Positions 1 through 9,917 of a stretch of DNA of 64,000 bases are shown piece by piece. The notes below the pieces were generated by a model, which was not told the origin of the DNA, did not search any database, and was given only the letters and a program-made list of their open reading frames with translations. Location: the NCBI RefSeq assembly GCF_963675905.1, contig NZ_OY780936.1:3171946-3235945 (forward strand), in the 5' to 3' direction. Position numbers and translations under genes: made by a program. Position 1 is the first letter of the stretch; each line of letters starts with the position of its first letter. The stretch comes from an uncultured Bacteroides sp. Its GTDB lineage: Bacteria > Bacteroidota > Bacteroidia > Bacteroidales > Bacteroidaceae.

Positions 1-2371
1 GAGCAAGAATTGTTTCTTTCACTTCCGGACGTACCTGAACATATTCGTTTGCTCCGGTTACATATTCCAAACGGCTCCATGTAATAGGAACTGACGGAGA
101 GTCATAAGCCGGACGTTTCATTTGGTCAATATACCAGTCTGTTTGCAAATAGCTTAAATTACAAACACGTATATCGGTACGGAATCCTTCTGTTTCCTGA
201 TTATACCACAATGGGAAAGTATCGTTATCACCATTGGTAAAGATTATCGGATTACCTTTAGCTTGACAAGAATTCAAATAGTTCTGACCAATGTCACGAC
301 AAGCATAACGATCAGAGCGGTCATGATCATCCCATGTCTGACCAGCCATCTGAATTGGCACAATCAAACAAGCTACAGACGCAATAACAGCAGATGGTGT
401 TTCACCAAGCTTCTTATTCAACATCCTGATTAATCCGGCAACACCCATACCAATCCATATTGCGTACGCATAGAATGAGCCGGCATAAGCGTAATCTCGT
501 TCACGTGGCTGACTAGGAGTTTGATTCAAATACACAACAATTGCTATACCAGTCATAAAGAATAAGAAGAATACAGCCCAGAATCCCTGAATACCTTTTT
601 GTCCACGATAAGCCTGGAACAGAATTCCGATAATACCCAGCAATAAAGGAAGGCAGAAAAATACATTATGTCCTTTATTGTTAGCAAGTTCATCAGGCAA
701 CAAAGACTGATCTCCAACCAAAGCATTATCAATAAAAGGAATTCCGGTTATCCAGTTACCATGTTCAATTTCCCCTGAACCTTGAATATCATTCTGTCTT
801 CCGGCAAAGTTCCACATAAAGTAACGCCAATACATAAAGTTCATCTGATATGAGAAGAAGAATTTTATGTTCTCCAGCTGTGTAGGCATGTTAACAGTAA
901 CCATTTCACCACACTGATCATAAGGAACATCATATCCTTCAATATTCATCCAGTTCTTATATTGAGCTTCGTGTGCAGAACTATACATACGAGGGAACAG
1001 CATGTTCTGAGCATAAACATAGTCTTGCTGGTTACCTGCTGTAACATATTGGTCTTTTTCGTTTGCCGAAGCTTTTTCTTTTCTGCCATAGATTGGAGCA
1101 CCTTCTTCAACTACAGGAGAACAATATCCATCTTTCTCTTCCAATTTAACTTTGGATGAATAAGCCGGACCATAGAACAGAGGACGGCTACCATATTGTT
1201 CACGTCCCAGATAACTTCCCAACGTGAAGATATCTTCAGGAGAGTTCTGATCCATTGGTGTATTGGCAGTTGAACGAATAACAATCAATGCATAAGATGA
1301 ATATCCAACCATAATCATCATAATGCAAAGCAAAGAAGTATTCAATGTGCGTGCACTAATCTGATATTTCTTATTGATGAATTCAGCAAATAAATAAATT
1401 GCCAAAACAGCTAACACAATAGCGCCAATCACAACACTACTTGTTCCGTGACCATAGAAAGGAATTCCTAGAAGCGCAACAGTAAGCAGGAATGACAACT
1501 TCATCTTTTTATCACTCTTTTCTACATAAGATTCATATATCCCCCAGAAAATAGCAGCTAAAAGAATAATAATATAAATAATAAGTCCTGTGTTAAATGG
1601 TAATCCGAAGTCGTTTACAAACAAGAGCTCAAACCATCCGCCCACTTTTACAAAACCAGGAACGATACCATAAAGCACTATACCAATCAAGACCATTGAG
1701 CCTACCAATGCAAGCAAAGAACCTTTTGCATTAGCGTTAGGATGTTTCTTGAAATAGTAAACCAGTACGATTGCCGGGATGCAGAGTAAGTTAAGCAAGT
1801 GCACACCGATAGACAATCCGGTAAGATATGCAATAAGAACAATCCAGCGATCAGAATGAGGCTCATCGGCCACATCTTCCCACTTCAATATTAACCAAAA
1901 TACTACGGCAGTGAACAAAGAAGAATAAGCATAAACTTCACCTTCTACAGCACTGAACCAGAAAGTATCTGAAAACGTATATACTAAAGCTCCAACAAGA
2001 CCACTACCCATAATGGTAATAATCTGGCTAAGCTTAGGTGACTCACCATCCTTTAAAACAAGCTTTCTGGTTAAATGGGTAATTGTCCAGAAAAGAAACA
2101 AAATACAGGCAGCACTCATTAATGCCGACATCGTATTAACCATCTTGGCTACCATTGCCGGATCACTTACGAATTGAGTAAAGAAATTAGCTGTCAGCAT
2201 AAAGAAAGGTGCACCGGGAGGATGCCCTACTTCCAGTTTATAACTTGAAGTAATAAACTCACCACAATCCCAAAAACTGGCTGTGGGTTCTATTGTCAGG
2301 CAATAGACAACGGCTGCAATAGCAAATGCGAACCAACCCGTCAGGTTGTTCACTAACTTGTACTGTTTCAT
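1..2371 (-). CDS. DUF2723 (GT117-type) multi-pass membrane glycosyltransferase, C-terminus cut by window edge
   Basis: The frame is open from ATG at 2371 down to the window edge, giving 790 codons without a stop. The N-terminus (MKQYKLVNNLTGWFAFAIA) leads into a long series of hydrophobic segments, with the DUF2723 hallmark W-D-C-G-E-F near residue 34 followed by GHPPGAP. The distal part is soluble and carries motifs such as NGDNDTFPLWY. DUF2723 is the bacterial family related to eukaryotic TMEM260, a protein O-mannosyltransferase, so a membrane-embedded sugar transfer to exported proteins is plausible; the acceptor is unknown. A promoter box lies just upstream. Family assignment is firm, the biochemical role is inference. 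Confidence 0.88.
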   Translation of the reverse strand, partial: MKQYKLVNNLTGWFAFAIAAVVYCLTIEPTASFWDCGEFITSSYKLEVGHPPGAPFFMLTANFFTQFVSDPAMVAKMVNTMSALMSAACILFLFWTITHLTRKLVLKDGESPKLSQIITIMGSGLVGALVYTFSDTFWFSAVEGEVYAYSSLFTAVVFWLILKWEDVADEPHSDRWIVLIAYLTGLSIGVHLLNLLCIPAIVLVYYFKKHPNANAKGSLLALVGSMVLIGIVLYGIVPGFVKVGGWFELLFVNDFGLPFNTGLIIYIIILLAAIFWGIYESYVEKSDKKMKLSFLLTVALLGIPFYGHGTSSVVIGAIVLAVLAIYLFAEFINKKYQISARTLNTSLLCIMMIMVGYSSYALIVIRSTANTPMDQNSPEDIFTLGSYLGREQYGSRPLFYGPAYSSKVKLEEKDGYCSPVVEEGAPIYGRKEKASANEKDQYVTAGNQQDYVYAQNMLFPRMYSSAHEAQYKNWMNIEGYDVPYDQCGEMVTVNMPTQLENIKFFFSYQMNFMYWRYFMWNFAGRQNDIQGSGEIEHGNWITGIPFIDNALVGDQSLLPDELANNKGHNVFFCLPLLLGIIGILFQAYRGQKGIQGFWAVFFLFFMTGIAIVVYLNQTPSQPRERDYAYAGSFYAYAIWIGMGVAGLIRMLNKKLGETPSAVIASVACLIVPIQMAGQTWDDHDRSDRYACRDIGQNYLNSCQAKGNPIIFTNGDNDTFPLWYNQETEGFRTDIRVCNLSYLQTDWYIDQMKRPAYDSPSVPITWSRLEYVTGANEYVQVRPEVKETILA

Positions 2372-2404
2372 TAAAAATATGTTTATATTGTTACATACGC
2401 GCGG

Positions 2405-2412
2405 CAAAGATA
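2405..2412 (-). promoter_or_regulatory. -7 promoter box for the DUF2723 gene
   Basis: Read leftward the sequence is TATCTTTG, a match to the Bacteroidetes -7 consensus TAnnTTTG, 34 bases before the ATG. No convincing -33 TTTG is seen. Confidence 0.6.
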
Positions 2413-2517
2413 GAAAACTTTAATTAAAAACATGCAAGTAACGCTTGTTTTCAGTCTTTTAGGAAGTTTAAAGTTTAGCTATTTCCATCATTTTAATGAT
2501 TATAAACATTAAAATTT

Positions 2518-3288
2518 TTACTTCTGTTCTTCGTGATGGTGATTCTTTATGATGCGGTGAGGAAGTTCACCATGTCCCAACAACTCAATAGGGCATTCAA
2601 ACTTCTCTTCCAGCCATTCTGCAGAGACCTCGGAATCGGGATGATAATCGAGAGTTTCATTTACACAAGCTATTGTTTTTACGTTACTGACAACTGTACC
2701 AATATCATGAGAAACCAAGATGATTGCCCGCTCTTTATTAATTTCAGAGAGAGTCTCATAAAGACGGCTTTCAAAACGCTTATCAATATAAGTATTTGGT
2801 TCGTCAAGAATAACAACCTCCGGATTAGAAACAATAGCTCTCGCCAGCAAAACACGTTGAAGCTGTCCGCCAGATAACTGACCGATAGTCTTTTTCTCAA
2901 GCCCTTGCAATCCCATGTGAGTAATAATTTCCGCAACCTGTGCATGATGCTTATCAGAGAATTTCTTTATCAGAGACTTTTTACGGCTTAAACCCGAAAG
3001 AATTACATCATATACAGATATCGGGAACTTTTTATCAATAGCGTTATATTGAGGTAAATATCCCATTGACAAGCTATTTACCGGTTTCCCGTCACGTAGA
3101 AAACGGATTTCTCCACTTTCCGGTTTCAGCAAGCCCAGAATAAGTTTAATTAATGTGGTTTTTCCTCCTCCGTTTGGTCCTATAATGCCTAAGAAATCAC
3201 GTTCATAAACATTCAGGTTTACATCACGCAATACTGTTTTATTATCATAACCAGCAAACAGATGTTCTATTTCAATAATCTTATTCAT
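2518..3288 (-). CDS. Zinc/manganese-type ABC transporter ATP-binding protein (ZnuC-like)
   Basis: This is the ATPase subunit of a metal-uptake ABC transporter. Walker A (GPNGGGKTT) is at residues 37-45, followed by the signature LSGGQLQR and Walker B (VVILDEP). A longer reading frame starts at 3330, but ATG at 3288 overlaps the stop of the upstream binding-protein gene as ATGA, which marks translational coupling and gives 256 residues with a normal ABC N-terminus. The C-terminus is His-rich (KNHHHEEQK), consistent with a transition-metal substrate. No permease gene is adjacent, which is unusual for this transporter class. Whether the substrate is zinc or manganese cannot be read from the sequence. 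Confidence 0.9.
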   Translation of the reverse strand: MNKIIEIEHLFAGYDNKTVLRDVNLNVYERDFLGIIGPNGGGKTTLIKLILGLLKPESGEIRFLRDGKPVNSLSMGYLPQYNAIDKKFPISVYDVILSGLSRKKSLIKKFSDKHHAQVAEIITHMGLQGLEKKTIGQLSGGQLQRVLLARAIVSNPEVVILDEPNTYIDKRFESRLYETLSEINKERAIILVSHDIGTVVSNVKTIACVNETLDYHPDSEVSAEWLEEKFECPIELLGHGELPHRIIKNHHHEEQK

Positions 3289-4154
3289 CGTTTCAATGCT
3301 TGGGCTATTCGAATCATTTCTCCTTTCCAATCATAAGAAAGAGGATTAATGCGCACAATCTTTGTTCCGGTTTCTTTGGCTATTAATTCTGCATTACTCT
3401 TATCGAACTCTTCCTGCACAAAGATAACCCGCACTCCCTCTTTTTTGCATGTTTGCATCAATTCCTTCAACTGTGAAGGTGAAGGCTCTTTCCCTCCGGC
3501 TTCAATAGATATCTGGTGTAATCCATAATCACGAGCAAAGTAAGACAGAGCAGGATGGTAAATCATAAACGACTTATCAGCTCCTTTTAAAATAGCTCTA
3601 AGAGTATCATCAACAGCTTTTATCTCCTGTTTCAGCTTATTACATCTCTGGATATAATAAGATTTGTTTTCTTTATCCAAAGAGCATAGAGCTTTACAAG
3701 TATTATCTGCTATAATTTGTGCATTAATTGTAGAATTCCAAATGTGAGGATCGGCCTCGTTAGAAGAGTGATGATGTTCATCTTCACTATCATGGTGATG
3801 GGTTCCAAATACTAATTTTATCCCTGCTGATGTATCAAAAGGACGCATTTGAGGGGCATTCTCCATCAAACGACTAAACCAAACCTGCTCAAAACCAATG
3901 TAGCCAATACGAAGATAGGCTTCACTTTTACCAAGAGAAACTAATTGGGCAGGAGTTGGGTCGTAACTCTCGGGGCTGGTTCCTTTAGGTACCATGCTTA
4001 TAACAGAATATTTATCTCCGGCTATTTGCTCTGTAAAATAACGCTGCGGCTCAATAGTAACAGTTAATATTCTTTTACCAGACTCTTTTTTATTTGTACA
4101 TCCGATAAAGCTTATACTGATTAATAAAGATAGTGCAATAAGTACTTTATTCAT
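3285..4154 (-). CDS. Zinc-type ABC transporter substrate-binding lipoprotein (ZnuA-like)
   Basis: A 289-residue cluster A-I metal-binding protein. The signal peptide ends in a lipobox (SFIGC, Cys19), so it should be a lipoprotein on the periplasmic side. A His/Asp/Glu-rich loop lies at about residues 119-129, and DPHIW (His137) supplies a canonical metal ligand. The usual first ligand motif P-H-x-Y-E-P is instead PESYDP near residues 61-66, so the first His appears replaced by Glu62. It is co-transcribed with the ATPase by ATGA overlap. The His-rich loop points to zinc; the changed ligand leaves the metal uncertain. Confidence 0.88.
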   Translation of the reverse strand: MNKVLIALSLLISISFIGCTNKKESGKRILTVTIEPQRYFTEQIAGDKYSVISMVPKGTSPESYDPTPAQLVSLGKSEAYLRIGYIGFEQVWFSRLMENAPQMRPFDTSAGIKLVFGTHHHDSEDEHHHSSNEADPHIWNSTINAQIIADNTCKALCSLDKENKSYYIQRCNKLKQEIKAVDDTLRAILKGADKSFMIYHPALSYFARDYGLHQISIEAGGKEPSPSQLKELMQTCKKEGVRVIFVQEEFDKSNAELIAKETGTKIVRINPLSYDWKGEMIRIAQALKR

Positions 4155-4178
4155 AATTTCGTTTTAATCCGTACTTTG

Positions 4179-4186
4179 CAAAAGTA
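4179..4186 (-). promoter_or_regulatory. -7 promoter box for the znuA-like operon
   Basis: Leftward TACTTTTG matches TAnnTTTG, 25 bases before the ATG at 4154. I see no clear Zur-type palindrome beside it. Confidence 0.55.
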
Positions 4187-4218
4187 ATTATAAATATTGA
4201 TAGTAAGATGAAATTCCT

Positions 4219-4226
4219 TACCTTTG
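4219..4226 (+). promoter_or_regulatory. -7 promoter box for mnmD
   Basis: TACCTTTG matches TAnnTTTG, 28 bases upstream of the mnmD ATG. It is divergent from the znuA-like promoter 33 bases away. Confidence 0.55.
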
Positions 4227-4254
4227 TTGGCAAAACAAGGGGTCCAAATAAATA

Positions 4255-4995
4255 ATGGAAACAAAACAACAATCACTTTTTTCCGAGATAGAACTTACGG
4301 CAGATGGAAGCCATACACTTTTTGTTCCGTCGATGAATGAACATTATCACTCTGTAAACGGAGCAAAAACTGAAGCAGAACATATCTATATAAACTATGG
4401 TTTCAAAGAAAGTTGTGCCTCTCCTGTCAACGTACTGGAAATTGGCTTTGGAACAGGATTGAATGCTTTTCTTACATTGGTTGAAACTCAGGAACTGCAA
4501 AGACAAACTGTCTATACAAGTCTTGAACTATATCCTTTATCTCAGGAAGTAATCGAACAACTGAATTATCCCAGTATCATATATCCGGAATTCTCAAATC
4601 TCTATTTTGACTTACACAGCGCTGAATGGAATAAGTTGTGCAAAATCTCACCTGATTTCTCTTTATTGAAAATCAATATAGATTTTACTCAGATATCTCA
4701 CGCCAATGAATCTTCAAAGTGGAAATTAGGAGCTATAGACAATCAATCTATCTCTTATGATGTTGTCTATTTTGATGCATTTGCACCAGAAAAGCAACCT
4801 GAAATGTGGAATCAAGATTTATTTGATTCTATATATGCTTCTATGAGCAATAACGGTATACTTATGACATATTGTGCAAAAGGAGTAGTAAGAAGAATGC
4901 TTCAAACTTCTGGATTTAAAGTGGAAAGATTACCTGGCCCTCCGGGGAAAAGAGAAATATTAAGAGCCACAAAACAAGAAAATAATCAATTATAA
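4255..4995 (+). CDS. mnmD: tRNA 5-aminomethyl-2-thiouridine34 methyltransferase, stand-alone MnmD (DUF752)
   Basis: This 246-residue protein matches the methyltransferase half of bifunctional MnmC, without the FAD oxidase half. It has the SAM-binding motif EIGFGTGLNAFLT near residue 61 and the family motif YFDAFAPEKQPEMWN. The family methylates nm5U34 to mnm5U34 at the tRNA wobble position with SAM. The same pathway is represented by mnmG at the right of the window. With no oxidase domain, the substrate would have to be the aminomethyl form made directly by MnmE-MnmG. The gene is monocistronic, and its last 6 bases overlap the convergent yqaA gene. Confidence 0.88.
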   Translation: METKQQSLFSEIELTADGSHTLFVPSMNEHYHSVNGAKTEAEHIYINYGFKESCASPVNVLEIGFGTGLNAFLTLVETQELQRQTVYTSLELYPLSQEVIEQLNYPSIIYPEFSNLYFDLHSAEWNKLCKISPDFSLLKINIDFTQISHANESSKWKLGAIDNQSISYDVVYFDAFAPEKQPEMWNQDLFDSIYASMSNNGILMTYCAKGVVRRMLQTSGFKVERLPGPPGKREILRATKQENNQL

Positions 4996-5484
4996 ATTTT
5001 GTATCAGTGACAGAAAGCCGTCAACTGCATATAACATACAATATACTACAAATATATAACGAACCAATTTACCTACAAACATAGAAGAAGTAGTAAGAAG
5101 AACATTACTGCGCATAAAGCCCAGCGCCATAGAAATAACTTCGCCTATAGTTGGTAAGAAAGCAAAAAATGCCATCATGGCGCCTTTGCCCTGAAGAAAC
5201 TTTTGCATCTTTAAAATCTTCTCATGCTTTACTTTGAAATACTTTTCGGCCCATTCTATTTTACCCAAATAACCAATAAAGTAGCAAGACATTCCGCCGG
5301 CTGTATTTCCCAATGAAGCCCAGACTACAGAATATAAAGGATCAAAGCCCAATTTTATAAGGACAACAAGCACTACCTCTGAACTAAAAGGCACAATACT
5401 TCCCGCAAGCATAGCAGAGACAAATAGTCCCGGATATCCCATATCTATAAGAAACTGCTGAACTGTAGCTATTATAGCATCCAT
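4990..5484 (-). CDS. YqaA-family small membrane protein (VTT/SNARE-associated domain)
   Basis: The 164-residue protein has four to five hydrophobic segments and the VTT-domain pattern around residues 25-60 (SSEVVLVVLIKLGFDP, then SLGNTAGGMSCYFIGYLG). VTT/DedA proteins act in phospholipid handling or membrane-potential maintenance; the short YqaA group has no settled substrate. It is the last gene of the leftward cysE operon, and its start overlaps the end of the upstream membrane protein gene by 13 bases. The 3' end overlaps mnmD tail-to-tail. Confidence 0.8.
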   Translation of the reverse strand: MDAIIATVQQFLIDMGYPGLFVSAMLAGSIVPFSSEVVLVVLIKLGFDPLYSVVWASLGNTAGGMSCYFIGYLGKIEWAEKYFKVKHEKILKMQKFLQGKGAMMAFFAFLPTIGEVISMALGFMRSNVLLTTSSMFVGKLVRYIFVVYCMLYAVDGFLSLIQNL

Positions 5485-6467
5485 AAATTATATATAAGGA
5501 GAGTTGCTAATCCTATTAAAGAAACAATAAAGAATATGTTTGAGCTGCGGCTCTTTGTCAAAGCAAAAAAGTGGCCGGCCAGGAAGCTGAAACAAACCAA
5601 TAATAAAGGAAATACTGTCACGAAATGTTGTGGCTGAAGTATTAATAGTATAAGCAGGCAGGTTCCTATTAAAGAGAAAAAATTTAAATATGCTCTTGTA
5701 CGTATTTTATCTTGCCATCCGTTTATTAAGCTATTAGCAACACCAACAACAAATAGCAAAATAATATAACTTATAGTTGCAATCTGCCAACCCTTCAAAA
5801 CTAAAAGATTAATAGGTTCAAAAGTAATAAGCGTCTGGAAAGGATGATAAAATATCTCCAGATGATTAAAAGTAAACGCATACCCTGCCAGGAACCAAAA
5901 AGGAAACATAATACCTAATAATCCGGCAAAGAAACTTCTTGGATTTAATGATTGGAAGTTGTAAGCAGCAATAAGATAAAAAGGAGCCAGATATAATAAC
6001 TGAGGAAGTATTAATCCACTAAATCCTAAAAACATCCAGGAGTAAAAAACATTTCCTGAAGGATTTGCTTGCTGATAGGACCTAAAAAGAAAATAGATAG
6101 ATATAACCATGAAAAGCGTAGATGCCGTTCCAACATGCAACGGATATAACTCGGGACAAGCAGCAATAACTATCAAATAAAAAGAGGTCTGAATAGAAGC
6201 TCTAAGACGTATAATTCCAAAAGTATTATTAAGCTCAATTAATAGATAACTAATAAAAGCATAAAAAATGAAGTTTATTAATAAGCTTATTGACTTGCCA
6301 AGAAAAAAAGGCTCCAGCATCTGCCAGACCGGTGACGAAGAATGAGAAAACACAGCTACAGGTTTAATAAAATAAACCCCAAGCCAGATAATAACAGACA
6401 ATAACATAACGACAGGCAAAGTAATTTTACCTGTCGTTATTCTATGTTGTATACTTTTTCTTATCAT
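5472..6467 (-). CDS. Uncharacterised multi-pass membrane protein
   Basis: A 331-residue, strongly hydrophobic protein with about nine to ten predicted membrane segments. I do not recognise a catalytic motif. It sits 6 bases after purD and overlaps yqaA by 13 bases, so it is clearly part of the same transcript. Its basic N-terminus (MIRKSIQHRITTGK) before the first membrane segment suggests a cytoplasmic N-terminus. The position beside purD gives no functional clue. Coding status is well supported by length and packing; function is unknown. Confidence 0.75.
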   Translation of the reverse strand: MIRKSIQHRITTGKITLPVVMLLSVIIWLGVYFIKPVAVFSHSSSPVWQMLEPFFLGKSISLLINFIFYAFISYLLIELNNTFGIIRLRASIQTSFYLIVIAACPELYPLHVGTASTLFMVISIYFLFRSYQQANPSGNVFYSWMFLGFSGLILPQLLYLAPFYLIAAYNFQSLNPRSFFAGLLGIMFPFWFLAGYAFTFNHLEIFYHPFQTLITFEPINLLVLKGWQIATISYIILLFVVGVANSLINGWQDKIRTRAYLNFFSLIGTCLLILLILQPQHFVTVFPLLLVCFSFLAGHFFALTKSRSSNIFFIVSLIGLATLLIYNLWML

Positions 6468-6473
6468 CTATAG

Positions 6474-7742
6474 TTATAAATCAAATCCAATATCTGAACG
6501 GAAATACTTCTTTTCAAAATCGATTAATTTAGCAGCAGAGAATGATTGCGCCAAGGCTTCATCTTTATTATTGCCATAAGAGCTGATTGCCAATACACGA
6601 CCGCCATTGGTAACAACCTGACCATCTTTCAAAGTAGTTCCAGCATGGAATACAATGCTGTCTTTAACCTGGTCTAGTCCACTAATCGGGAATCCTTTAT
6701 CATAGTGTTCAGGATAACCACCAGAAACCAACATTACACTAACAGCAGAACGAGGATCTTCTTCCAATACTTTTTCATCAAGATTACCTGCAGCTACTCC
6801 TTCAAAAAGTTCCACTAGGTCACTCTTCACACGAAGCATCACAGATTCAGTTTCAGGATCTCCCATACGAACATTATATTCAATGACCATTGGTTCACCT
6901 TTTACATTTATCAGTCCTAAGAATATAAAACCTTTATACTCGATTCCTTCTTGAGCTAAACCTTCTACTGTAGGACGAATAATTCGCTCGTCTACTTTCT
7001 TCATCCAATCTGCATCAGCAAATGGAACTGGAGAAACAGAACCCATACCACCGGTATTTAATCCTTTATCACCTTCGCCAATACGCTTATAATCTTTAGC
7101 AACCGGAAGGACTTTATAGTTTTTACCGTCGGACAGAACAAAAACAGAACATTCTATACCGCTAAGGAATTCTTCAATAACAACAGTAGCACTGGCATCG
7201 CCAAACATTCCACTAAGCATCTCTTGCAATTCTTTTTTTGCTTCTTCCAAAGTAGGCAAAATAAGTACACCTTTACCAGCACAAAGTCCGTCAGCTTTCA
7301 ATACATAAGGAGCTTCCAATGTTTCAAGGAAATCAAGACCTTCCTGCAAATTAGCAGATGTAATACTCTTATAGCCTGCAGTTGGAATATTATGACGCAT
7401 CATAAATGCTTTCGCAAATTCTTTGCTACCTTCCAATGTAGCACCTTTTTGTGAAGGCCCTATTACCGGAATATTATTTAATTCAGAATCTTTCTGAAAA
7501 TAATCATAGATTCCCTTTACAAGAGGATCTTCAGGTCCAACTACGACCATATTTATATTATTGTCAAGAACAAAAGCTTTGATAGAAGAAAAATCATCCG
7601 CCTTAATATTAACATTTTCTCCTACATTGCTCGTTCCTGCATTTCCCGGAGCGATATACAATTTTTCTATCTTTGGGCTCTGCGCTATTTTCCATGCTAA
7701 TGCATGTTCTCTTCCACCCGAACCTAATAATAATAATTTCAT
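6474..7742 (-). CDS. purD: Phosphoribosylamine-glycine ligase (GAR synthetase)
   Basis: This enzyme joins phosphoribosylamine and glycine with ATP in the second step of purine synthesis. At 422 residues it has the usual bacterial length. It begins with the family motif [18 protein letters not shown], has an ATP-grasp core with [13 protein letters not shown] around residue 140, and the signature [13 protein letters not shown] near residue 290. It lies 16 bases downstream of the peptidase gene in a tight operon whose other members are unrelated to purines. No other pur genes are in the window. Confidence 0.97.
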   Translation of the reverse strand: MKLLLLGSGGREHALAWKIAQSPKIEKLYIAPGNAGTSNVGENVNIKADDFSSIKAFVLDNNINMVVVGPEDPLVKGIYDYFQKDSELNNIPVIGPSQKGATLEGSKEFAKAFMMRHNIPTAGYKSITSANLQEGLDFLETLEAPYVLKADGLCAGKGVLILPTLEEAKKELQEMLSGMFGDASATVVIEEFLSGIECSVFVLSDGKNYKVLPVAKDYKRIGEGDKGLNTGGMGSVSPVPFADADWMKKVDERIIRPTVEGLAQEGIEYKGFIFLGLINVKGEPMVIEYNVRMGDPETESVMLRVKSDLVELFEGVAAGNLDEKVLEEDPRSAVSVMLVSGGYPEHYDKGFPISGLDQVKDSIVFHAGTTLKDGQVVTNGGRVLAISSYGNNKDEALAQSFSAAKLIDFEKKYFRSDIGFDL

Positions 7743-7758
7743 AGTTGTATTGTATTAT

Positions 7759-9915
7759 TTATTTAAGAAACTCATCAAAATACTGAGTCATTTTATTATT
7801 TAAATGTACACGGTCTTTACCTACAACACCATGTTCATGTCCCGGATAGATAAATAAATCCGGATAAGTACCAGCTTCAATGCAAGCTTTCATAAAAGAA
7901 TAAGTATGCTGAGGAACACAAGTAGGATCTACTCCTCCATGAATTACCAAAAGATGTCCTTTCAGGTTACCTGCCTTGAGTTTCATATTAGAATCTTTGT
8001 AACCTTCCGGATTTGTTTCCGGTGTATCCATGTAACGTTCACCATACATTACTTCATAATAGTTCCAGTCAATAACAGGTCCACCTGCTACTCCAACCTT
8101 GAATGTATCCGGATAACGCAACATAAGATTTGTTGTCATAAATCCACCAAAGCTCCATCCGTGAACTCCAATTCTATTTGCGTCAACAAATGGAAGAGTC
8201 TTCAGGAATTCAACACCTTTCATCTGATCTTTAGCTTCAACTACACCCAAGTGACGGAAAGTTGCCTGTTCAAAGGCCTGACCACGATTTTCACTTCCGC
8301 GATTATCTATGCTGAACATCACATAGCCTTTACTTGCCATATAGATTTCCCAGCCACGTGCTCCACCCAACCAAGTATTATTAACCACCTGTGCATGAGG
8401 ACCACCATATACATAAATAACAGTAGGATATTTCTTTGACGGATCAAAATCAACAGGCTTTATCAAACGATAATAAAGGTCGGTTACCCCATCTTCAGCC
8501 TTGATTGTTCCCATCTCAATAGTTGGGGTTTTGTATCCATCATAAGGATTACTTGCTGTAAGCAAATTATTCACCTTTCCTTTAGTTACATCAATAAGAT
8601 CAATACAACGAGGAGTTGTGGTAGATACATATCTATCGATTACATATTTCCCCGAAGCCGAAAGCAGTGTTGTATGAGTTCCGGCAGCCGGAGTAACTCT
8701 CGTGCGTTTACCTGTTTTCAGATTAACTTTATATGTTTGAGCTTCCAGTGGACTTGCTTCGGTTGATGAAATATAAATATTGTCTCCTTTTGCATCAAAT
8801 CCAAGAATATCTTTTACTAACCAACTGCCTTTAGTCAACTGTTTTATAAGCTTACCATCAGTATTATATATGTATAGATGATTAAAACCATCTCTCTGGC
8901 TTTGATAAATAAACTTAGTATTATCCCCTTTTAGAAATAATATAGGATGCTGTGGTTCTACATATTTCGGACTACTCTCTTCAATCAACATCTTCTCCTT
9001 ATTTCCACTTTCTACATTATAAGAGAAAAGTTGAGAGTGATTCTGATCGCGGTTTAATTCAATAAAATAAATAGTTTTTTCATCCGGACTCCAAGCTATA
9101 TTGGTAAAATAACGATCTTTTGGATTACCAGTATTCAGATAAACAGTCTTTCCTGTAGCTACATTATATATACCGACTGTAACTTCATGACTAGTCATTC
9201 CTGCCATTGGATATTTTCCAGGTTTCTCTGAAGCAATGCGTGAATCTATATCTACAAAAGGATAATCAGCAACCATCCGTTCATCCATTCTGTAAAAAGC
9301 TAAGAAATTCCCTTTTGGTGACCAGAAAGTTCCTTTTGAAATTCCAAACTCATTACGGTGAACGCTTTGTCCGCAAACAACGCCCTTTGGTTCATGAGTA
9401 ATCTGGATATTCTCTCCTTTTGCATCAGCAATATAGAGGTTATTATCAATGGTATAAGCTACAGTATTATTTTCTTTGCAATAATCGTTATTCGCAGCTT
9501 TCTCTTTTACATTAATAACATTGGTTATTTTCTGTATCCCAAAATCATAAAAAACACTCTTTTGAGGCAGATCTATTTTCATGATTTTCTTTTCAGTAAA
9601 AGGAAAAGAAACTGAATAAAAATGGCTGATCTTTCCAAGTTTCTGATCTCCCAAAGACTTATTAACCTGTTCAAGAGTTACGATTGCGGTTTCTTTCATT
9701 TTGTTAGCAGGATCAATAGATACAAGTTTATCTATATCCGGCTTTATACAAATATCACCCCACCATTGCAAGCCATAAATATTCTCAGGAAGATGCTGAG
9801 CATAAACAGCACCTCCCGGAATTAAATCATCTATAGTGAATTCTTTCAAATTCTGAGCCATAGTTCCAGCAGATAAAAACAATGTTGCACCCAAGGCCAT
9901 CATTAATTTTTTCAT
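7759..9915 (-). CDS. S9B prolyl peptidase, dipeptidyl-peptidase IV-like, exported
   Basis: A 718-residue serine peptidase with a cleavable signal peptide (MKKLMMALGATLFLSAGTMAQ). The N-terminal part resembles a DPP-IV beta-propeller, with a YRMDER motif at about residue 210. The C-terminal alpha/beta-hydrolase domain has nucleophile Ser588 in GWSFGG, Asp663 in HGGVDP and His695 in GHEHG. Such enzymes release X-Pro di- or tripeptides in the periplasm or at the outer membrane and help asaccharolytic growth. The classic double Glu of DPP-IV is here DER, so exact dipeptidyl versus tripeptidyl specificity is open. It starts 2 bases after the methyltransferase gene. Confidence 0.9.
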   Translation of the reverse strand: MKKLMMALGATLFLSAGTMAQNLKEFTIDDLIPGGAVYAQHLPENIYGLQWWGDICIKPDIDKLVSIDPANKMKETAIVTLEQVNKSLGDQKLGKISHFYSVSFPFTEKKIMKIDLPQKSVFYDFGIQKITNVINVKEKAANNDYCKENNTVAYTIDNNLYIADAKGENIQITHEPKGVVCGQSVHRNEFGISKGTFWSPKGNFLAFYRMDERMVADYPFVDIDSRIASEKPGKYPMAGMTSHEVTVGIYNVATGKTVYLNTGNPKDRYFTNIAWSPDEKTIYFIELNRDQNHSQLFSYNVESGNKEKMLIEESSPKYVEPQHPILFLKGDNTKFIYQSQRDGFNHLYIYNTDGKLIKQLTKGSWLVKDILGFDAKGDNIYISSTEASPLEAQTYKVNLKTGKRTRVTPAAGTHTTLLSASGKYVIDRYVSTTTPRCIDLIDVTKGKVNNLLTASNPYDGYKTPTIEMGTIKAEDGVTDLYYRLIKPVDFDPSKKYPTVIYVYGGPHAQVVNNTWLGGARGWEIYMASKGYVMFSIDNRGSENRGQAFEQATFRHLGVVEAKDQMKGVEFLKTLPFVDANRIGVHGWSFGGFMTTNLMLRYPDTFKVGVAGGPVIDWNYYEVMYGERYMDTPETNPEGYKDSNMKLKAGNLKGHLLVIHGGVDPTCVPQHTYSFMKACIEAGTYPDLFIYPGHEHGVVGKDRVHLNNKMTQYFDEFLK

Positions 9916-9917
9916 CT

